DNA of 31,264 bases. Source: JBAYJY01 sp041664945 (lineage in GTDB: Bacteria > UBP15 > UBA6099). Every line of letters starts with the position of its first letter. Within the stretch, counting starts at the first letter, position 1. The position numbers and the translations under genes were made by a program. Below, piece after piece: positions 1-7,809 of the stretch. The notes below the pieces were generated by a model. It was not told where the DNA came from. It made no database searches and saw only the letters and a list, made by a program, of their open reading frames with translations. The stretch lies in assembly GCA_041664945.1 (NCBI GenBank), contig JBAYJY010000039.1, positions 1-31,264 of the forward strand, given 5' to 3'.

Positions 1-1350
1 TCATATCAACCATCGCGGTCGGCACGTCTCCTCTTGCAGTGACTTCAACTACAGTTGTCGCTAACTTGAATTCCGACCAATTGGACGGCTACCACGCCTC
101 ATCATTTATTTTAGACGGCTGCACGGACTGTCTAAACGCCACCGAAATAGAGGACATCTATGTGCTTAACACCAGCGACACAATGAGCGGTTCTCTTAGT
201 GTTGGAACCACGCTGGGGGTTACCGGGGCGGCTACGCTGTCAAGCACGCTCGGAGTAACCGGAGCGATCACCGGATCGAGCACCGTTCAGGGTACGCAAC
301 TCATATCAACTGTAGGTGTAGGAACTGCCCCTCTGACGGTGACTTCCACAACCGCCGTCACTAACTTGAACGCTGATATGCTGGACGGATACCACGCCTC
401 ATCATTTATTTTAGACGGCTGCACGGACTGCCTCAACGCCACCGAAATTGAGGACATCTACGTGCTGAACACCAGCGACACGATGAGCGGGTCTCTTAGT
501 GTTGGAACCACGCTGGGGGTTACCGGAGCGATCACCGGAGCGAGCACAGTGCAGGGCACACGGCTCATATCAACCATCGCGGTTGGCACGTCTCCTCTTG
601 CAGTGACTTCAACTACAGTTGTCGCTAACTTGAATTCCGACCAATTGGACGGCTACCACGCCTCATCATTTATTTTAGACGGATGCACGGACTGCCTCAA
701 CGCCACCGAAATAGAGGACATCTACGTGCTTAACACCAGCGACACAATGAGCGGGTCTCTTAGTGTTGGAACCACGTTGGGGGTTACCGGGGCGGCTACG
801 CTGTCAAGTACGCTCGGAGTCACCGGAGCGATCACCGGAGCGAGTACAGTTCAGGGCACACGGCTCATATCAACCATCGCGGTCGGCACGTCTCCTCTTG
901 CAGTGACTTCAACTACAGTTGTCGCTAACTTGAATTCCGACCAATTGGACGGATACCACTCCACATCATTTATTTTAGACGGCTGTACGGACTGCCTCAA
1001 CGCCACCGAAATTGCGGACATCTACGTGCTGAATACCAGCGACACAATGAGCGGGTCTCTTAGTGTTGGAACCACGCTGGGGGTTACCGGGGCGGCTACG
1101 CTGTCAAGCACGCTCGGAGTAACCGGGGCGATCACCGGTTCGAGCACCGTGCAGGGCACGCGGCTCATATCAACCGTAGCTGTAGGAACTGCCCCTCTGA
1201 CGGTGACTTCCACAACCGCCGTCACTAACCTGAACGCTGATATGCTGGACGGATACCACTCCACATCATTTATTTTAGACGGATGCACGGACTGCCTCAA
1301 CGCCACCGAAATAGAGGACATCTACGTGCTTAACTCCGGCGACACAATGA
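1..1350 (+). repeat. Tandem 300/264/300/300-bp coding repeats
   Basis: Units begin at TCATATCAAC at positions 1, 301, 565 and 865, with a partial unit from 1165. The units are nearly identical at DNA level. The second is 36 bp shorter, which fits recombination between the two TLGVTGA-coding direct repeats present inside the longer units. Two sequence flavours, TSPLAV (units 1, 3, 4) and TAPLTV (units 2, 5), alternate and mix with independent variants such as HASSF/HSTSF. This mosaic suggests ongoing homogenisation or shuffling. Confidence 0.9.
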
Positions 1351-2123
1351 CCGGCGCGCTAACAATGGGCGGAAATCGAATCTGGGGACAGAACGGAGTA
1401 AGCATTGACATGGGCGTGGCAACCGCCGAAGGCTTTAGAATACTCGACGATGCCGGCTCATATCCGGATATTTATTGTAACGGCAGCGGATCTGACAACC
1501 TTTGCGAATTCAAGACGGGAATTTATAACAACGGCAACACGTTTTATAATCAGAACGTATTGATGCAAAGAGAATACATTCAAAATGACGGAGCCGGTTA
1601 CAGCGGCAGGGTATACATAAGCGATTCGGATGGACTTGAACTAACCGGTCCGTTAGTCATGGGCGGCAACACGGCCATAGACGCCGGCGCGGGATGGCAT
1701 CGCTCCTACGGAGCCACCGGCTGGTACAACGGCACATACGCCGGCGGCTGGTACATGACGGATACAACTTACGTAAGGTCATATAATGCAAAACCAGTAT
1801 TGGCTCCTTCTTATGTGGATTCAGATAACGCCAACCGTTACGTGGACCCGAGCGGCAACTCATATTTAAACCGGATCGTGAGCGTTGATGACACCACTGT
1901 GGTCACCAACCTCAACGCTGACTTGATTGACGGACGCCATTTTACAAACATGTCGTGTGAGCGCATATATTTCGACGCCGGAGGCGGAACGGTCTATTGT
2001 TCTGAAGGGAAAATGGCGATTGGAACAGAGGATGCGAACCACTATCTCAGGAACCCGGACGTTTTTCTCGGCGCGGTAGTCGGATACATGATCTGTTGCC
2101 CGGCGGTGACGCCGTTCCCATGA
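3..2123 (+). CDS. Repeat-built tail-fibre/PilV-like surface protein, 5' end outside window
   Basis: The reading frame is open from the window edge, so the true N terminus is missing; a GTG at 39 is internal to a repeat and unlikely to be the start. Seen: four full repeat units of 100, 88, 100 and 100 residues plus a partial fifth. Each carries SPLAV/APLTV-TSTT, NL[ND][SA]D[QM]LDGYH, a C-T-D-C pair and LNATEI[EA]DIYVLN. After about residue 440 a unique tip follows with GWYNGTYAGGWYMTD and a remnant NLNADLIDGRHF. The C terminus has YMICC. The LDGYH repeats and the glycine/tyrosine/tryptophan tip block are typical of phage tail fibres and PilV-type pilus-tip adhesins, so an exported fibre is likely. 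It lies 45 bases upstream of hxsD-like genes on the same strand and may be cotranscribed. No catalytic motif is visible; its substrate status for the neighbouring enzymes is a guess. Confidence 0.75.
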   Translation: MSTIAVGTSPLAVTSTTVVANLNSDQLDGYHASSFILDGCTDCLNATEIEDIYVLNTSDTMSGSLSVGTTLGVTGAATLSSTLGVTGAITGSSTVQGTQLISTVGVGTAPLTVTSTTAVTNLNADMLDGYHASSFILDGCTDCLNATEIEDIYVLNTSDTMSGSLSVGTTLGVTGAITGASTVQGTRLISTIAVGTSPLAVTSTTVVANLNSDQLDGYHASSFILDGCTDCLNATEIEDIYVLNTSDTMSGSLSVGTTLGVTGAATLSSTLGVTGAITGASTVQGTRLISTIAVGTSPLAVTSTTVVANLNSDQLDGYHSTSFILDGCTDCLNATEIADIYVLNTSDTMSGSLSVGTTLGVTGAATLSSTLGVTGAITGSSTVQGTRLISTVAVGTAPLTVTSTTAVTNLNADMLDGYHSTSFILDGCTDCLNATEIEDIYVLNSGDTMTGALTMGGNRIWGQNGVSIDMGVATAEGFRILDDAGSYPDIYCNGSGSDNLCEFKTGIYNNGNTFYNQNVLMQREYIQNDGAGYSGRVYISDSDGLELTGPLVMGGNTAIDAGAGWHRSYGATGWYNGTYAGGWYMTDTTYVRSYNAKPVLAPSYVDSDNANRYVDPSGNSYLNRIVSVDDTTVVTNLNADLIDGRHFTNMSCERIYFDAGGGTVYCSEGKMAIGTEDANHYLRNPDVFLGAVVGYMICCPAVTPFP

Positions 2124-2168
2124 TTTTACCGCTCAATATGCCGCCATTTTTTGAAGAAGCGTGAAAAA

Positions 2169-2552
2169 ATGAAAAACTTTGCCGAAAAATACGACTGGAC
2201 TCTTTCCCTCCATTCGGATATCTACCCGCTTGAAAGCATTCAACTCGCGACATGCGGATTTCTGGACGACGCTTTTTTCTACTTGTATCAGCCTGAAAAC
2301 GGCGACACCGGAAAAATAAGCGTCGCCGTAAAAATCAGAGATCCGAAAAAAACCGACTCCGATGTTCTGTCTGGAAAGTTCGCGAACGAGCTGAATCGGC
2401 AAAGCCTCAGACTCGCGCTCTCTAAGATGAACAGAAAGGTCAGGGCTCAGATCGTAGGCCGCGCGTTAACCTCGGCTGTTCCAGCGCCGGAAGAACAACC
2501 GGCCGAAAAAGCGAGCCCGGCCATAGCTTCTGAGGAGGAAATAAAGAATTGA
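2169..2552 (+). CDS. hxsD: HxsD-like protein A
   Basis: 127 residues from ATG 2169; a TTG at 2151 would add six residues but has no better ribosome site. Residues about 8-100 show the HxsD layout: a short strand, IYPLESIQLATCGF, an FFYLY strand, a KISVAVKI strand, then a helical FANELNRQSLRLALSKM and an AQIVGRAL end. A disordered Pro/Glu/Ala tail follows. HxsD is known as a small obligate neighbour of the HxsB radical SAM maturase in His-Xaa-Ser systems; its biochemical role is unestablished, though a partner or substrate-handling role is often supposed. The gene sits directly before a second HxsD-like gene, whose TTG start overlaps this stop (ATTGA), so the two are probably translationally coupled. 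Assignment rests on pattern and context, not on alignment. Confidence 0.7.
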   Translation: MKNFAEKYDWTLSLHSDIYPLESIQLATCGFLDDAFFYLYQPENGDTGKISVAVKIRDPKKTDSDVLSGKFANELNRQSLRLALSKMNRKVRAQIVGRALTSAVPAPEEQPAEKASPAIASEEEIKN

Positions 2553-2758
2553 AAGAAAGAACGCTGACTCTGGACGACAGACTCTATGGAACGGTCGCCG
2601 TGAAAGCGGCCATTAAGGATTACTTGCGCGTCGCGGATCTGACGATGGAGAAAAAGGACCACGCCATCACCGTGACTTTCGGCAGTTGGCCGAAGGAATA
2701 CGAAAATACAATAGAATTTGAATTCTGCAATTATGTACTGTGGAAAATGAGGAACTGA
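2549..2758 (+). CDS. HxsD-like protein B, short form
   Basis: 69 residues, starting at a TTG that overlaps the stop of the preceding gene. A strong GAGGAGG lies seven bases upstream and decides the start. The pattern LYGTVAVKAAIKDYL, a hydrophobic AITVTF strand and a C-terminal EFCNYVLWKM helix match the short HxsD-like family: a Y/F-x-x-x-[AV]-xx-AI-xDY start and an EFxNYVL end. It is half the length of protein A and lacks its acidic tail. It ends one base before the hxsB ATG, so all three genes form one translational block. Two different HxsD-type proteins in tandem suggests a heteromeric partner or two substrates. Function is inferred only. Confidence 0.65.
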   Translation: MKERTLTLDDRLYGTVAVKAAIKDYLRVADLTMEKKDHAITVTFGSWPKEYENTIEFEFCNYVLWKMRN

Positions 2759-2759
2759 G

Positions 2760-4214
2760 ATGTATACGGAAGTAATCGACAATGCGCCGCGGTTCAGCAA
2801 AGAACTCGGGTTTTTCCGGTTCAGGCGCTACAGCGACAATGAATATGTGATAACAAACGATCTCGGCGATTATCTTATTATGCCAAAAGAAGAATTTTGG
2901 AGCATGGCGCAGGGCGAGAAATTGTCGGACGGAATGATAACCGAAAAGCTCAACATTATGGGCGTATTAGGTGGAGAAGACTTCGTCAGGCCGGAAAACA
3001 TACAAAGATTCAGGAACAAGAATAGCTTCCTTTTCCATGGGCCATTGCTTCACATAGTTGTAGTCACGCTCCGCTGCAACCTGTCCTGCGCGTACTGTCA
3101 GGCAAACCCGAAGAAGGGGCCGGAAAAAGATTACGACATGTCGACGGAAACCGCTAAAAAAGTGGTGGACGCTATCTTTAGGAGTCCCGGACCGAGAGTT
3201 GATATAGAGTTCCAAGGCGGGGAACCTCTCGCCAACTGGCCGATCGTTGAGTACATTATCAATTACTCCAATAGAAAAGCGCTGGCCGAGAACAAGGACG
3301 TTTATTATTCTGTCGTCACTAATCTTGTATCAATTACCGACGAGCAGCTTCAATTCTTGATGGACAACGAAGTTGGGATATCCACTTCGGTGGACGGGCC
3401 CGAGCGGCTGCACGATCTGCACAGGGGAAGCGGCAGCCACAAAAAGACTATAGCAAATCTCAAAAAATGCATTGCAGCGTATAAGGAAAAATATGTGCTC
3501 AGACTTCCCGGCGCGCTTATGACCATGACCCGGGATTCTCTCGGAAGCCCTGTCGAAATTGTGGACGAATATGCGGCCCTCGGCCAGGAATCCCTGCATT
3601 TTCGAAAAGTCGCTCCCTTCGGTATGGCTTCAGATCAAATGGACAAATTTGGCTTTTCAGACATCGAGTATCTGAATTTCTATGAAAAAGCGTTTGACCG
3701 GATAATTGAAATAAACAAGGAAGGCAAGCGATTCACCGAAAGGTCGGCATACCTGTTTCTTGTAAAAATGCTAACGGACTTCCCTGTGAATTACATGGAC
3801 TGCCGAAATCCCTGCGGAGCCGGAATCGGACAGATAGCATACAACTTTAACGGTGATGTTTTCACCTGCGACGAAGGCCGCATGATGAGCATGATGGGCC
3901 GGGACGACTTCAAGCTGGGAAACGTCATGGAAAACACGCTTGAGGAAATCATAGACAACGATACCGTTAAGGCGATGTGCGCCGCCTCGTGCCTTGAGAG
4001 CCTGCCGAATTGCAATCTTTGCGCCTACAAGCCATTCTGCGGAGTATGCCCGCTTTTCAATTACGCCGTGGAAGGTTCTCTTTTCGGAATTGAATATTAC
4101 AACGAAAGATGCAGGATAAATAAAGGCATCATAGACATCATTCTTAGGAAAGCCAAAGACCCTGAAATTATGAACATTTACAGAAGCTGGATCAACAACA
4201 TCCTAATTATGTAA
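2760..4214 (+). CDS. hxsB: His-Xaa-Ser system radical SAM maturase HxsB
   Basis: 484 residues. The N-terminal 95 residues form the typical non-catalytic region (FFRFRRY, VITNDLGDYLIMP). The radical SAM motif is Cys106-x3-Cys110-x2-Cys113 in LRCNLSCAYC, followed by FQGGEPL and STSVDGP. The C-terminal SPASM-like region has GAGIGQIAYNFNGDVFTCDE and a cysteine cluster (residues about 411-430) with C-x2-C-x5-C-x2-C. Order, length and the blocks LHIVVVTLRCN, VDIEFQGGEPL, ALMTMTRDSL and AASCLESLPNC agree well with HxsB as I know it. The enzyme would use SAM and iron-sulfur clusters to modify the HxsA repeat region, in the cytoplasm; the chemistry is not known from sequence. The substrate gene lies 72 bases downstream. 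Confidence 0.92.
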   Translation: MYTEVIDNAPRFSKELGFFRFRRYSDNEYVITNDLGDYLIMPKEEFWSMAQGEKLSDGMITEKLNIMGVLGGEDFVRPENIQRFRNKNSFLFHGPLLHIVVVTLRCNLSCAYCQANPKKGPEKDYDMSTETAKKVVDAIFRSPGPRVDIEFQGGEPLANWPIVEYIINYSNRKALAENKDVYYSVVTNLVSITDEQLQFLMDNEVGISTSVDGPERLHDLHRGSGSHKKTIANLKKCIAAYKEKYVLRLPGALMTMTRDSLGSPVEIVDEYAALGQESLHFRKVAPFGMASDQMDKFGFSDIEYLNFYEKAFDRIIEINKEGKRFTERSAYLFLVKMLTDFPVNYMDCRNPCGAGIGQIAYNFNGDVFTCDEGRMMSMMGRDDFKLGNVMENTLEEIIDNDTVKAMCAASCLESLPNCNLCAYKPFCGVCPLFNYAVEGSLFGIEYYNERCRINKGIIDIILRKAKDPEIMNIYRSWINNILIM

Positions 4215-4273
4215 AGGTTGATAAATAATGAAAAATGTTTTAATAATAATAGGAAGAATCGCTATAAGTGGCG

Positions 4274-4280
4274 AAAGGAG
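4274..4280 (+). promoter_or_regulatory. Shine-Dalgarno site fixing the hxsA start
   Basis: AAAGGAG lies six bases before ATG 4287. It supports this start over the in-frame TTG at 4218, which would add a 23-residue lysine/asparagine-rich extension without a good ribosome site. Confidence 0.8.
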
Positions 4281-4286
4281 CCGGTT

Positions 4287-4592
4287 ATGAGTAACAAAGA
4301 AGAAAAGAAAAAGCTCCCAAGGCCGGATAAAAGCCTCAAAACATTCCTTTCCTCAGAAGATGGAAAGGTAACGAAGAAGGGGCTTGTAACCGGAGCGATC
4401 GTGATGGCCGTTTTAGGGATGGCCGCGGAAGCTTACGGCCACGTGAGCCACAACAACAACCTGATTGATAATCCTTCGGGCTGGACCTATGGCCGACATA
4501 TTTCGCATAGTTCGCACGGCTCACACGGCTCGCATGGCTCACACGGCTCACACGGTTCTCATGGCTCTCACGGCTCTCACGGCTCTTGGTAA
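4287..4592 (+). CDS. hxsA: His-Xaa-Ser repeat precursor peptide HxsA
   Basis: 101 residues. Layout: a charged leader (about 1-30, rich in Lys/Glu), KKG at about 30-33, a hydrophobic segment LVTGAIVMAVLGMAAEA, a linker with HVSHNNN, then HIS-HSS and eight HGS triplets ending in a lone Trp. Ten consecutive His-Xaa-Ser triplets next to hxsB and hxsD-like genes define the HxsA substrate class of radical-SAM-modified peptides. The hydrophobic segment suggests insertion or export, probably exposing the repeat outside the cytoplasmic membrane. It has no cysteine. The product form and function of mature Hxs peptides are unknown. Confidence 0.9.
   Translation: MSNKEEKKKLPRPDKSLKTFLSSEDGKVTKKGLVTGAIVMAVLGMAAEAYGHVSHNNNLIDNPSGWTYGRHISHSSHGSHGSHGSHGSHGSHGSHGSHGSW
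4515..4586 (+). repeat. Eight 9-bp codon triplet repeats (His-Gly-Ser)
   Basis: Eight CAY-GGY-TCN units, with synonymous variation among units (tca, tcg, tct; cac, cat). The amino-acid pattern is kept despite codon drift, which argues for selection on the peptide rather than fresh slippage. Confidence 0.9.
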
Positions 4593-4640
4593 GAGCGTTG
4601 GATCTCGAAAAGGCTGTACGCACTCTCTAAAAAACAGGGA

Positions 4641-4778
4641 ATGGCGCCTGACCTGGAACCGCTGAATGAAACCCAGTTTCCCGGACAGCCGCCGTTTTTT
4701 TTTACAGTTAATTGCGCCGCCCTTCCGGCAGAGGCGTTTAAGACAAAAGACGGAATCTTAACTTTATACCGGCATTAA
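4641..4778 (+). CDS. Candidate small ORF between hxsA and the next radical SAM gene
   Basis: 45 residues from ATG 4641, in the same frame as hxsA and as the next radical SAM gene. The frame is open from directly after the hxsA stop (4592) to TAA at 4776. The product contains FPGQPPFFFTVNCAALPAEA, one cysteine, and ends ILTLYRH. A run of nine T (4695-4703) lies inside. It may be a small second peptide, the eroded N terminus of the following enzyme (same frame, stop at 4776), or chance. A GGGA abuts the ATG, too close for a normal ribosome site. I do not recognise a family. Confidence 0.28.
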   Translation: MAPDLEPLNETQFPGQPPFFFTVNCAALPAEAFKTKDGILTLYRH

Positions 4779-4814
4779 TCCTCCCCTTCCTGGCGGGGGA
4801 TATGTGCCCCTAAG

Positions 4815-5786
4815 GTGTTTCTCTTGGATCGAATAGACATAAAGACAGGTTTCGCCTGTAACAATTCGTGCAGGTTCTGCGTTCAAGCCCACAACAAAGG
4901 CGCAGGCAAAGATAAATCAAAAGAGCAGATTATTGAAATTCTTTGCGAATCCGCAAAACGCTTCGAATCTGTCGTGTTCACCGGCGGAGAGGTGTCGATA
5001 AGAGACGATATATTCGACATAGTTAGAGCAGCGCGCGAACTGGGCTACAAGAGAATCCATATTCAATCGAACGGGCAAAGATTCTATTACAAGGATTTCT
5101 GCCGTAAAATGATTGAATCCGGCGCAAATGAGTTCGGCTTAGCGCTTCACGGCAATATCCCCGAGTTGCACGACTATCTTACCTGCTCGCCCGGAAGCTT
5201 TCGAGCCACTCTTCTCGGCATTCGGAACCTCGCCGAACTCGGGCAGGCGGTAATGACCAACACAGTCATTACCAAATCCAACTACCGCCATCTTCCGGAG
5301 ATTGCCCAATTGCTTGTGAGCGTCGGCGTTTTTCAGTATCAGTTCGCTTTCGTTCACGTAGCGGGCAATGCGAAGACTTACGCTCTGTCGGTCGTGCCTA
5401 GAAAAACCCTCGTCGCTCCATACGCCCAAAGAGGACTTGAAGTAGGCATCGCTAAGGGCGTGAATGTGATGACGGAGGCGATTCCATACTGTTTCATGCG
5501 CGGTTACGAACAGTATATCGCAGAGAAAATAATACCGGAAACAAAGATATACGACGCCGACATAGTCATAGAAAGCTTCACTGAAATACGCAGGAACGAA
5601 GGAAAAATCAAGGGCCCGCCATGCCGGGATTGCGGCATGAGCGGCGAATGCGAAGGCCCATGGCGGGAATATCCTGAAATGTTCGGTTGGGATGAATTCA
5701 AACCGGTTAAGTGGCGCCCTGCTGATGAGAAAACCATTATATCGTTCTCTGAAACAAGAAACGCGGTATTGCCCGCAAAAAGATAG
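4815..5786 (+). CDS. Radical SAM enzyme 1 of the Hxs cluster (CNNSC type)
   Basis: 323 residues from GTG 4815. TTG 4824 is an equally likely start, because AAGGTG lies six bases before it. The radical SAM triad is Cys15-x3-Cys19-x2-Cys22 in FACNNSCRFC, then VVFTGGEVS (Val-Ser instead of the common Pro-Thr/Leu), IQSNGQRF and LALHGNIPELHD. The C terminus has Cys270-x2-Cys273-x5-Cys279 followed by EGPWREYPEMFGWDEFKPV, which suggests an auxiliary iron-sulfur site. It is not HxsB and lacks the CNxxCxMCSQPP signature I would expect of HxsC. Position right after hxsA points to a role in modifying that peptide or a linked one; this is inference. Only eight bases separate it from the next enzyme. Confidence 0.8.
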   Translation: MFLLDRIDIKTGFACNNSCRFCVQAHNKGAGKDKSKEQIIEILCESAKRFESVVFTGGEVSIRDDIFDIVRAARELGYKRIHIQSNGQRFYYKDFCRKMIESGANEFGLALHGNIPELHDYLTCSPGSFRATLLGIRNLAELGQAVMTNTVITKSNYRHLPEIAQLLVSVGVFQYQFAFVHVAGNAKTYALSVVPRKTLVAPYAQRGLEVGIAKGVNVMTEAIPYCFMRGYEQYIAEKIIPETKIYDADIVIESFTEIRRNEGKIKGPPCRDCGMSGECEGPWREYPEMFGWDEFKPVKWRPADEKTIISFSETRNAVLPAKR

Positions 5787-5794
5787 AAAAGCGC

Positions 5795-6754
5795 ATGGCT
5801 GAACAAGGATACATCCAACTCACCCGGGAATGCAACCAGAACTGTAGGTTCTGTTCGAATCCCGCAAATGAAAACCGGCTCGACATGAAGCTTGCCATCG
5901 AGTTGATAGATGAGTTTATGGCAAACGGCTACACCGGCATTATCTTCACCGGCGGAGAGCCAACGCTATGTACGTTTCTCCCGGATCTCATTTCCTACGT
6001 CTCGCGAAAAGGCTTCCCGAGCCGCATTATCACCAACGGTCAGAAAATATGCGACCAAAAATATTTTGCAGAGCTTTATGACGCGGGCTTGCGAAACGTG
6101 AATATTTCCTTGTATTCCGTCAGGGATGATGTGCAGGCGTTTCTTTCAGACAATCCGGACTCGCTGAAAAACATTATCAAGGCCCTGAAAACAATGGGCA
6201 AATTCAAAAATATGCAGATTGTCGTCAACACGGTGATCAACAAATACAATAGCGACCATCTTTCAGAGAACGTGCGGTGGGTGGTGAATAACGCTCCGTT
6301 CGTATCGCATTTTGTCTGGAACAACATGGACCCAAGAAACAGCAAATGCGAAAAGTTTTCGGACACGATTCCAAGATTGAACGATTTCCAACTCGAACTG
6401 TGCCGCGCCGTGAAATACCTTCAGAAGACGGGGCGCACATGCCGGGTCGAAAGGGTTCCTCTCTGTTACATGCCGGAATTTGAGAGCCTTTCCACTGAAA
6501 CCAGGAAAATTGTGAAGAAGGAAAAGACAGCGACCTATTTTCTCGACGAGAAAGAGCTGTTTTCGCAGAATGTCTATCAGTATGGCAAGGCGGATTGCTG
6601 CCGCGTCTGCTTCTTTGACGGCATATGCGCCGGACTGTTTGAAATGGATGTGTTCTATTCATCGGAAGAACTGTATGCCTGTTTTGGCGACAGCGAAAAG
6701 ATAATCGCTAAAATCCTTGGCGACGCCGGCCGGCCGGAAACGCTTTCGGGATAA
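5795..6754 (+). CDS. Radical SAM enzyme 2 of the Hxs cluster (CNQNC type)
   Basis: 319 residues. Catalytic motif Cys13-x3-Cys17-x2-Cys20 in TRECNQNCRFC almost at the N terminus, so there is no leader domain. IIFTGGEPT, RIITNGQK and NVNISLYS follow as the SAM-binding and barrel strands. The C terminus has DCCRVCFFDGICAG, giving Cys269-x2-Cys272-x5-Cys278, a twitch/SPASM-like ligand set. The middle of the barrel is divergent from enzymes 1 and 3 (VSHFVWNNMDPRNSK). It is likely a peptide- or protein-modifying enzyme because it is locked in the operon with HxsB and HxsA. No specific reaction can be assigned; a HxsC replacement is possible. Confidence 0.8.
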   Translation: MAEQGYIQLTRECNQNCRFCSNPANENRLDMKLAIELIDEFMANGYTGIIFTGGEPTLCTFLPDLISYVSRKGFPSRIITNGQKICDQKYFAELYDAGLRNVNISLYSVRDDVQAFLSDNPDSLKNIIKALKTMGKFKNMQIVVNTVINKYNSDHLSENVRWVVNNAPFVSHFVWNNMDPRNSKCEKFSDTIPRLNDFQLELCRAVKYLQKTGRTCRVERVPLCYMPEFESLSTETRKIVKKEKTATYFLDEKELFSQNVYQYGKADCCRVCFFDGICAGLFEMDVFYSSEELYACFGDSEKIIAKILGDAGRPETLSG

Positions 6755-6786
6755 AAACGAAAAACTGCTCGGGAGAAACGGCGCGC

Positions 6787-7797
6787 ATGAAAAACGACGA
6801 TGAATACCAAATAGTTCCCCCGTTCGCGCAGGACTCAGGCAAGAAGCACATAGAGATCAGTCTTGGCATGGCCTGCAATAACAATTGCCTGTTCTGCCTG
6901 AACATCGGTCCGCGCAAATTCGTGCCATTTGAGCAGATCGTGAAAGAAGCCGGTGAATGCGCCGCGGCGGGATACAATTCAATCGGCCTCATCGGCGGCG
7001 ACCCGACAATATATCCGAACATTCAGAAACTCGGCCGGGAACTCTCCGAAACGGGATACAAGCACATTCATGCGATCAGCAATGGGCGGCGTTTCGGCGA
7101 AATGGAATTTCTCGACTCGATGATAGAGGCGGGGTTCAATAGATTTTCCGTGTCAATCCACAGCCATCTGCCGGAAGTCGAGGACCGACTGACTCAAAGG
7201 CCGGGAGGACACGAACAGAAGATACAGGGCCTCAGGAACCTCGTGAGACGATTCAGCGAAGGCGCCTTCCGCGACCGCATCGCGATCAATATAGTTATGA
7301 ACAAGCTCAATATCGATAACATTGACGCGACAATCCGGTTTTTTTCCGAAATCGGCGTCACCGATATGCGGCTTCTTATCATTAGGCCTGAAGGGTATGC
7401 TCTTGAGAATTTCGATCTCCTCGTGCCGCGGCTGGCGGCCATCCGCGACAGGCTTCCCGCCGTGATACGCGTTGCGCATACGCGAAAACTGAAGGTCATG
7501 ATGGACCCGCCGCCGTTCTGTTTGTTTTACGACATACCGGGCTTCAGCCGCCTTCTCGCCAGGGATTACATAGACCAGGTGATCTCCGACGCGCATAAGC
7601 AGCAAAGAGAGACTTTCTCCTGGAACGAATACCGGCTGCGGACTAAATTGAAAAAACCGGAATGCGAGACTTGCTGCTTCAACAGAAAGTGCGAAGGCGT
7701 GTGGGCTGGTTACGCGAACGTCTTCGGATTCGATGAGTTCCTTCCGGTATCGAGAGAAACGCTTTCGGTTATATCGGGGCCGGACTGCGCCGGATGA
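6787..7797 (+). CDS. Radical SAM enzyme 3 of the Hxs cluster (CNNNC type, GGDPT)
   Basis: 336 residues. Triad Cys30-x3-Cys34-x2-Cys37 in GMACNNNCLFC, then IGLIGGDPT (Asp instead of Glu in the GGE motif), HAISNGRRF and RFSVSIHSHLPEVED. The C terminus shows Cys293-x2-Cys296-x5-Cys302 followed by EGVWAGYANVFGFDEFLPV. That pattern is nearly the same as in enzyme 1, so the two are probably paralogues of one subfamily. It lies 32 bases after enzyme 2, with GGGAG upstream, and 12 bases before the peptidase gene. GGE mediates SAM amino-group contacts; the Asp variant is conservative and occurs in some families, so activity is probable. Confidence 0.8.
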   Translation: MKNDDEYQIVPPFAQDSGKKHIEISLGMACNNNCLFCLNIGPRKFVPFEQIVKEAGECAAAGYNSIGLIGGDPTIYPNIQKLGRELSETGYKHIHAISNGRRFGEMEFLDSMIEAGFNRFSVSIHSHLPEVEDRLTQRPGGHEQKIQGLRNLVRRFSEGAFRDRIAINIVMNKLNIDNIDATIRFFSEIGVTDMRLLIIRPEGYALENFDLLVPRLAAIRDRLPAVIRVAHTRKLKVMMDPPPFCLFYDIPGFSRLLARDYIDQVISDAHKQQRETFSWNEYRLRTKLKKPECETCCFNRKCEGVWAGYANVFGFDEFLPVSRETLSVISGPDCAG

Positions 7798-7809
7798 TCG
7801 GAGACTTGG

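Noticed and set aside
4515..4586. Short regular repeats considered as a CRISPR or non-coding repeat
   Set aside because: Units are 9 bp with no spacers, in frame, and encode His-Gly-Ser with synonymous variation; they are part of HxsA.
4666..4703. Intrinsic terminator after hxsA (GAAAC-CCA-GTTTC stem and T9 run)
   Set aside because: The stem is only 5 bp with a 3-base loop and lies 14 bases before the T run; CGG-ACAG-CCG nearer the T run is 3 bp. Too weak to call.
5795..6754. Radical SAM enzyme 2 as HxsC
   Set aside because: It lacks the MCSQPP-type continuation after the triad and the N-terminal region I expect in HxsC; a profile search could still overturn this.
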